A DNA stretch of 10,124 nt from Candidatus Bathyarchaeota archaeon (GTDB lineage Archaea; Thermoproteota; Bathyarchaeia; Bathyarchaeales; WUQV01): positions 1-10,124 of the forward strand of contig WUQV01000307.1 of NCBI GenBank assembly GCA_009889585.1. Reading direction: 5' to 3'. The notes beneath the pieces are model-generated. The model was not told where the DNA came from. It saw only the letters and a program-made list of their open reading frames with translations, and searched no databases. Positions within the stretch are counted from its first letter, which is position 1, and every line of letters begins with the position of its first letter. Shown here one piece after another: positions 6,901 through 10,124 of the stretch. The position numbers were made by a program, and so were the translations under genes.

Positions 6901-7590
6901 CTAAAGATATTCGTATTCCTCTTCAAAATAGCATTCGCAAAAGTCCAATGGACGATCGCACTCCTCGCAAACCCATTGAAATTCCCCTATATCTGGCGGT
7001 ATATTTGGAAACTTTAAACCTTCAGCGTTTACCATTTCCTCTTGAAGCTCAAAATAGCCATCCTCTCTTTCAACTAATCCTACTAAGCGAATAGGTTCCT
7101 CGATGACCCATGAGAAAACCTTAGCTTGTGCTTTAGCATATTCGTCTAATGGATATGTCTTAAATTCACAGTAAAATTCATCAACTAAGTCAGGTTGAGC
7201 AGCCACAACTATCTCATCATTCAATCTTCTAAACATGGTTTTAGGCTTCCTTCCGATAACCCCATGCTTCACCAAGCAAGAGTACATCCTATACGCTTTC
7301 CTCACCAAGCTTGATGAGTATATACCAGCTAGTTTGAGCTCCACCGCAAGCTTCCTTATGAACTTCTTCGATATCCCACGTACGTAAAACGCTTTTTCGT
7401 AAATCCAAGTGGCAGTAGTATAGCATTCCTCGAATATCTTCCCGAATAAAAGATCCGTTTCATTAGCTTGAGTAGGAGCGGCTATTAACCTTGCGATCTC
7501 TGAGGACTTGACGACCCTTGCCAGTCTTTCAAAGCCCTCATCGGGTTCATTCCCCTCGACGGTCCATCTACTTCGCGCAGCCTTCCTCAT
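6901..7590 (-). CDS. putative PD-(D/E)XK (RecB/Cas4-like) nuclease with C-terminal Cys4 motif
   Basis: I do not recognise a named family. The 229-residue protein has a nuclease-like core: PDLVD with D134, then CEFKTY with E142 and K144, then AQAKVFSWV with Q155. This is the D...E-x-K...Q order of RecB-type PD-(D/E)XK enzymes. Upstream, FGKIFEE (49-55) sits where Cas4/RecB proteins have G-x-x-x-H-E, but the usual His is Glu54. The C terminus has C208-x2-C211-x6-C218-x-C220, able to bind zinc or an Fe-S cluster, then an acidic tail (EEEYEY). Cas4 also has C-terminal cysteines, but its spacing differs and no cas genes or repeats are here. The middle (75-120) is helical and basic. It stands alone, about 280 bases from the ftr start, and looks more A+T-rich than its neighbours. 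An inactive or non-nuclease role is possible. Confidence 0.6.
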   Translation of the reverse strand: MRKAARSRWTVEGNEPDEGFERLARVVKSSEIARLIAAPTQANETDLLFGKIFEECYTTATWIYEKAFYVRGISKKFIRKLAVELKLAGIYSSSLVRKAYRMYSCLVKHGVIGRKPKTMFRRLNDEIVVAAQPDLVDEFYCEFKTYPLDEYAKAQAKVFSWVIEEPIRLVGLVEREDGYFELQEEMVNAEGLKFPNIPPDIGEFQWVCEECDRPLDFCECYFEEEYEYL

Positions 7591-7612
7591 TTCGCCATTT
7601 TCCTCGCTAATC

Positions 7613-7620
7613 CATTAAAG
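7613..7620 (-). promoter_or_regulatory. possible TATA box for the PD-(D/E)XK-like gene
   Basis: CTTTAATG on the minus strand is centred about 26 bases before ATG 7590, which predicts a nearly leaderless message. A competing candidate, GTTTTAAAGG, lies near 7665-7675. A GAGG about 12 bases ahead of the ATG is too distant to be convincing as a ribosome site. Confidence 0.3.
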
Positions 7621-7699
7621 CTTCTCTATGCATGCGAGTCCGCTCGGTCGTACTTATCTTTTTGCGCCTTTAAAACGGAATCACCTTAAGTAATCGCGT

Positions 7700-7735
7700 G
7701 GTCATCACATCCAAAGGTGTGAGAGCACTCCGACC
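7700..7735. other. nested inverted repeat in the 7591-7847 gap
   Basis: GGTC (7700-7703) pairs with GACC (7732-7735). Inside it, CACATC (7706-7711) pairs with GGTGTG (7716-7721), including one T-G wobble, around a 4-base loop. The minus strand also contains a box-C-like TGATGA at 7702-7707, but no box D follows. No convincing gene was found in the 257-base gap. The structure could be a small RNA or chance. Confidence 0.25.
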
Positions 7736-7747
7736 GTGAAGGCAAGG

Positions 7748-7762
7748 GCTTAAGCGTTAAGC
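7748..7762. repeat. perfect inverted repeat GCTTAA-GCG-TTAAGC
   Basis: Six-base arms around a 3-base centre in noncoding DNA. A related GCTTAAG occurs again at 7799-7805, next to the minus-strand TATA-like CGTATAAG at about 7789-7796. The spacing and symmetry would suit a small dimeric repressor, but no regulator can be assigned. Confidence 0.4.
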
Positions 7763-7847
7763 ACCTAAACGGCGCGGTTGACGGCCTTCTTATACGTGCT
7801 TAAGAACCTTTCGTACGCGAGCTCGGCTTCACATGGGTTTTATACGT

Positions 7848-8240
7848 TTAGCCACCTAGCCTCCTCGAAATCCTCTCCAAAGCCTCCATTATGGCCTTTT
7901 GCCCCTCTTGAAGTACATAAACCCCGTCCTGAACGGACTTTGCGGAGTCTTGTATGGCCTTCTGACCTTCATGGAGTACTTTAATTCCTTCTTGAATCGT
8001 TTGAAGCGTTCTAATCCCTTCTTGAACGGATTTAGCGATATCCCGTGCAGTCTCTTGTATAACCTTTTGCCCCTCTTGAAGGACCTTTACTCCCTCTTGA
8101 ATGGACTTAGCGGATTCTTGAACGGCCTTAATCCCTTGAGTTATCTTCAATAGACCTATCGTGTTTTCAACTAAGACAACTAAGACCACTAATGCCAATA
8201 TGAGGCCGATCGTAGACAGGATGATGGGATCCATAGCCAT
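7848..8240 (-). CDS. membrane-anchored heptad-repeat coiled-coil protein
   Basis: A family I do not recognise, 130 residues. Residues 5-24 are a single hydrophobic helix. Lysines follow it and an aspartate precedes it, so the long C-terminal part is probably cytoplasmic. From about residue 33 to 123 the protein is a run of seven-residue units of the form hydrophobic-Q-E/D-G-x-K-x (for example IQEGVKV, LQEGQKV, IQEGIKV, LHEGQKA, IQDSAKS, VQDGVYV, LQEGQKA). Two breaks occur, four residues at 68-71 (IAKS) and three at 79-81 (LQT), which together restore the register. The open frame begins at TTG 8246, but a TATA box centred 24 bases before ATG 8240 makes that ATG, or ATG 8234, the likely start of a leaderless message. 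The design suits an oligomeric membrane-tethered rod, scaffold or sensor stalk. Confidence 0.75.
   Translation of the reverse strand: MAMDPIILSTIGLILALVVLVVLVENTIGLLKITQGIKAVQESAKSIQEGVKVLQEGQKVIQETARDIAKSVQEGIRTLQTIQEGIKVLHEGQKAIQDSAKSVQDGVYVLQEGQKAIMEALERISRRLGG
7895..7913 (-). repeat. 19-base direct repeat, copy B (inside the coiled-coil gene)
   Basis: Identical to 8063-8081. It encodes the second LQEGQK unit (residues 110-115). The copies are 168 bases apart, exactly eight 21-base heptad units, so the gene appears to have grown by internal duplication of whole heptads. Confidence 0.8.
8063..8081 (-). repeat. 19-base direct repeat, copy A (inside the coiled-coil gene)
   Basis: Identical to 7895-7913. 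It encodes the first LQEGQK unit (residues 54-59). Weaker copies of the same 21-base unit lie between the two. Confidence 0.8.
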
Positions 8241-8259
8241 TAGCAATTGAAAGCCGCTG

Positions 8260-8268
8260 CTTATATGC
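8260..8268 (-). promoter_or_regulatory. TATA box of the coiled-coil gene
   Basis: The minus strand reads GGTAAA (BRE-like) then GCATATAAG. Its centre is 24 bases from ATG 8240, the standard archaeal TATA-to-start distance, so the message should begin at or next to that ATG. It lies just after the stop codon of the small frame at 8279-8434. Confidence 0.55.
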
Positions 8269-8278
8269 TTTACCTTAT

Positions 8279-8434
8279 CTAAAACCTAACGCCGTTCGTA
8301 ACGAGCTTGATAGGGACTTCGCATCCACGTAGGGCCTTAAGTGTCTTCATCACGCCTAAGATGCTGAATTTAAGAACGTAGTCATCAGTTTCAGAGTTAC
8401 TTCTAGAATAAATAGTGACTAATGAAATAAACAT
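8279..8434 (-). CDS. possible 51-residue small protein, unknown
   Basis: An ATG-to-TAG frame on the minus strand. From about residue 15 onward its composition resembles a real protein (SETDDYVLKFSILGVMKTLK, then ALRGCEVPIKLVTNGVRF) and its codons match those of the neighbouring genes. The first 14 or so residues are A+T-rich and weaker, so the true start might be the internal GTG/ATG at about residues 28-29. A TATA-like GTATTTAAT at 8456-8464 is centred 26 bases before the ATG. It lies between two minus-strand genes and fills a gap that would otherwise be 228 bases. It could also be the remnant of a longer decayed gene. I recognise no family. Confidence 0.4.
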   Translation of the reverse strand: MFISLVTIYSRSNSETDDYVLKFSILGVMKTLKALRGCEVPIKLVTNGVRF

Positions 8435-8455
8435 TAGCTTTAATCTTTGAGGTTC

Positions 8456-8464
8456 ATTAAATAC
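8456..8464 (-). promoter_or_regulatory. possible TATA box for the 51-residue frame
   Basis: GTATTTAAT on the minus strand, centred about 26 bases ahead of ATG 8434. It would give a leaderless start. The surrounding DNA is A+T-rich, so a chance match is possible. Confidence 0.3.
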
Positions 8465-8468
8465 ATAA

Positions 8469-9059
8469 TTAAGCTTGCGCTAAAAGCTTAACCTTCTTAC
8501 ATAAATTCATTAACAACTCCACTTCTTTTTGAATTGAATGACCATTAATCGAACAAAGTACTTGAATCAATCCCCTTTTACCTTCAACCTTTAACGATTT
8601 AACGGATCTACCGAGATATATCAAAAGCCTCTCGACCTCACTTGATAGTACCTCATGAGCTAAACGTTCATCATCACATGAGATGAAATCATCAAATCCC
8701 CTTCTACTCCTCCTTCGAAGGACCTCTAACGTAAATCGAGGGCCTTCATCAACTAACGCCATGAAAAGAGCTCTATCAACGTCGTGCGTAAATGGGAAGA
8801 GCAAGTAATGAGCCAAGTTCCAACGGTCGGCCATGAAGACCCCTACCCTAATGTTCTTCACCAAGGGGACGTAAGGATAACAAATGGCTTCAAAGCCCCT
8901 TCTCGTCAGCCTATACTTCACCTTCCCAATCGGCTCAAACGCCTCCTTTAGCAAGCTTGAATAAATGCGCATGAGCTTTCTGTTCCTCAACGAGCCAATG
9001 AAGTACGTGATAATGAACGCTATAGCAACTATGAAGATCCAATGGACTTCGGTTAACAT
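8469..9059 (-). CDS. membrane-anchored protein of unknown function next to cstA
   Basis: No family recognised. With ATG 9059 the product is 196 residues. It has one N-terminal membrane helix (about 5-24, IFIVAIAFIITYFIG) followed by RNRK, so the rest should be cytoplasmic. The soluble part has a KVKYRLTRRGFEA stretch that reads like a beta-hairpin, then RVGVFMADRWNLAHYLLFPF, a basic patch (LRRRSRRG) and a C-terminal helical region with several cysteines. The frame is open up to 9128, overlapping the transporter gene by 47 bases, but that extension would put a basic, proline-containing segment before the membrane helix and lacks start signals. From 9059 the gene lies 22 bases after the transporter stop, so it is probably in its operon and may be an accessory or regulatory subunit. 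This is inference from position only. Confidence 0.65.
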   Translation of the reverse strand: MLTEVHWIFIVAIAFIITYFIGSLRNRKLMRIYSSLLKEAFEPIGKVKYRLTRRGFEAICYPYVPLVKNIRVGVFMADRWNLAHYLLFPFTHDVDRALFMALVDEGPRFTLEVLRRRSRRGFDDFISCDDERLAHEVLSSEVERLLIYLGRSVKSLKVEGKRGLIQVLCSINGHSIQKEVELLMNLCKKVKLLAQA

Positions 9060-9081
9060 TATAAAAAAGTTAGGGGTTAAA

Positions 9082-10124
9082 TCAGGCCTTAGCGGCCACC
9101 TTCCACTTCCTAATCGCCTTGTAAGCATCCCACATCATGATGGCAGCCGATGCTATCAATATGACCGCTATAACCCCCATCGTCCCATGCGCTACGTTCG
9201 CTGGAAATGGAAGCTTTAAGGCCCCCTCAAACCACTTATACCCAAGCCAGAATAAGGCGCCTATCGTCGTAGCTAACATGAAGACGGCTGGCCAAGCCGT
9301 GTACCTCGTCGGCCTCTTGACCTTGGCGAGCCAAGCCGTCGCTATGAGGAGGGCGAGCCCGGCTAGGAGCTGGTTAGCGCTTCCGAACGTCGGCCAGATC
9401 AACATGAGCGGGGCACCGGTCCTCGGGCTGGCGAAGATGTAGGCGATGATGGCAATGATGAGGGATGCTATGTACGGGTTCTTCAACCCCAACGGACCTG
9501 CGTACTTGCCGGCTACTTCGGCGAATACGAACCTCCAGATCCTGAACACGCAGTGTAATATCGTCACCGGCAATATGACGAGCATGACAGCCGTGAAGAC
9601 TATGCCAACCGGCGTCGGAATTCCAGTGAGCCCCATGAGCCCGCTTCCCCCTTCGACGAACGCCTTTAACGCAGGCCTCGGAGGCACCACCGGAACCAGT
9701 ATGGCCACGGCGGTCAACGATACCGCTGCTAGGACGCCCTCAAGTAACATCGATCCCCCTCCAACCAGCAATACGTCCGTCTCCTTGTCTATCTGCTTAG
9801 ACGTATAAGCGGAGCTTAGTACCGAGTGCCAACCGGATATGGCCCCACAGGCGACCGTCACCATGAGCATAGGCCACAAGGGCCCTGGGCCGATTAAGAA
9901 CTCGGTGAACATCGGCATCTTAATCGTCGGCGCTCCGACGAATGCTCCTACCATCATCGCCAATATCCCGAAGTAGATCAGGTAGAAGGTTACGTAGTTG
10001 ACAGGGGTGATCCATATCCATACCGGAAGCGATGCCCCTAAGAAGACCCATATCAGTATTATGACTATCCAGAAGTCTAACTTCACTGCAGGTGGCCACT
10101 CCGGAGGCAACACTACTGGGAACA
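9082..10124 (-). CDS. cstA: CstA-family carbon-starvation transporter (N-terminal part outside window)
   Basis: The frame is open to the edge of the window (residues FPV precede the first internal start), so only the C-terminal 347 or so residues are present. CstA proteins are usually 550-700 residues. Family signatures are clear: CGAISGWHSVLSS followed by TSKQ, GGSMLLEGVLAA, and WPTFGSANQLLAGLALL. About nine hydrophobic segments can be counted, then a short basic tail (KAIRKWKVAAKA). Bacterial CstA and the related BtsT import peptides or pyruvate when carbon is short, probably by cation coupling. The archaeal substrate is not established. Where bacterial members read SSGTTSKQ, this one reads SSAYTSKQ, a small change beside a conserved motif. 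A membrane-anchored unknown protein follows at 22 bases. Confidence 0.88.
   Translation of the reverse strand, partial: FPVVLPPEWPPAVKLDFWIVIILIWVFLGASLPVWIWITPVNYVTFYLIYFGILAMMVGAFVGAPTIKMPMFTEFLIGPGPLWPMLMVTVACGAISGWHSVLSSAYTSKQIDKETDVLLVGGGSMLLEGVLAAVSLTAVAILVPVVPPRPALKAFVEGGSGLMGLTGIPTPVGIVFTAVMLVILPVTILHCVFRIWRFVFAEVAGKYAGPLGLKNPYIASLIIAIIAYIFASPRTGAPLMLIWPTFGSANQLLAGLALLIATAWLAKVKRPTRYTAWPAVFMLATTIGALFWLGYKWFEGALKLPFPANVAHGTMGVIAVILIASAAIMMWDAYKAIRKWKVAAKA

Noticed and set aside
6901..7590. Cas4 proper
   Set aside because: The nuclease motifs are similar, but the His is Glu, the cysteine spacing is not that of Cas4, and no cas gene or CRISPR array is in the window.
7702..7707. C/D box small RNA suggested by TGATGA on the minus strand
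   Set aside because: No box D (CTGA) or internal C'/D' pair is found at the expected distance.
7848..8150. Could the regular repeats be a CRISPR array?
   Set aside because: The period is 21 bases with degenerate units, in frame with codons and without unique spacers. They encode protein heptads.
7778..8153. Plus-strand open frames overlapping the coiled-coil gene
   Set aside because: Their leucine/asparagine repeats are the reverse reading of the heptad repeats. The minus-strand product has coherent heptads and a TATA box.
9137..9808. Two plus-strand open frames across the transporter
   Set aside because: Both are antisense to CstA membrane segments. Their A/S/T/P-rich products are what antisense of hydrophobic codons gives.

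Overview
The window is archaeal chromosomal DNA. The clearest markers are an H/ACA snoRNP protein Gar1 overlapping a transcription factor B gene, and a formylmethanofuran:tetrahydromethanopterin formyltransferase (Ftr), an enzyme of the archaeal tetrahydromethanopterin C1 pathway. GTG starts, TATA-like boxes about 25 bases ahead of several starts and arginine-rich proteins fit a thermophilic lineage. An uncultured TACK/Thermoproteota relative is my best guess, but it is only a guess. No tRNA, rRNA, insertion sequence or CRISPR array was seen.

Plus-strand block (1-3512): the last codons of an unidentified gene, then gar1, tfb (26-base overlap), a metallo-beta-lactamase-fold hydrolase with an extra C-terminal domain, and a long nucleotidyltransferase-fold protein of the archaeal COG2413 type. 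This is housekeeping RNA modification and transcription initiation followed by two enzymes of unknown substrate.

Minus-strand block (6618 down to 3667): ftr, then 17 bases later a second, diverged COG2413-type nucleotidyltransferase, then a 124-base gap with two adjacent hairpins, then a nucleoside phosphorylase. The two nucleotidyltransferase paralogues therefore face each other across the phosphorylase. The ftr start is placed at 6618, not at the longest open frame (6702), on family alignment, a GGAGG site and a TATA-like box.

Accessory-looking minus-strand block (10124 down to 6901): the C-terminal part of a CstA-family transporter; a membrane-anchored protein of unknown family 22 bases after it; a possible 51-residue small protein; a membrane-anchored heptad-repeat coiled-coil protein with its own TATA box; a 257-base gap with inverted repeats; and an orphan protein that looks like a PD-(D/E)XK nuclease with a C-terminal four-cysteine knuckle. 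I do not recognise any of these last proteins as named families. They are the best candidates for something undescribed, but nothing here proves that they form one system.
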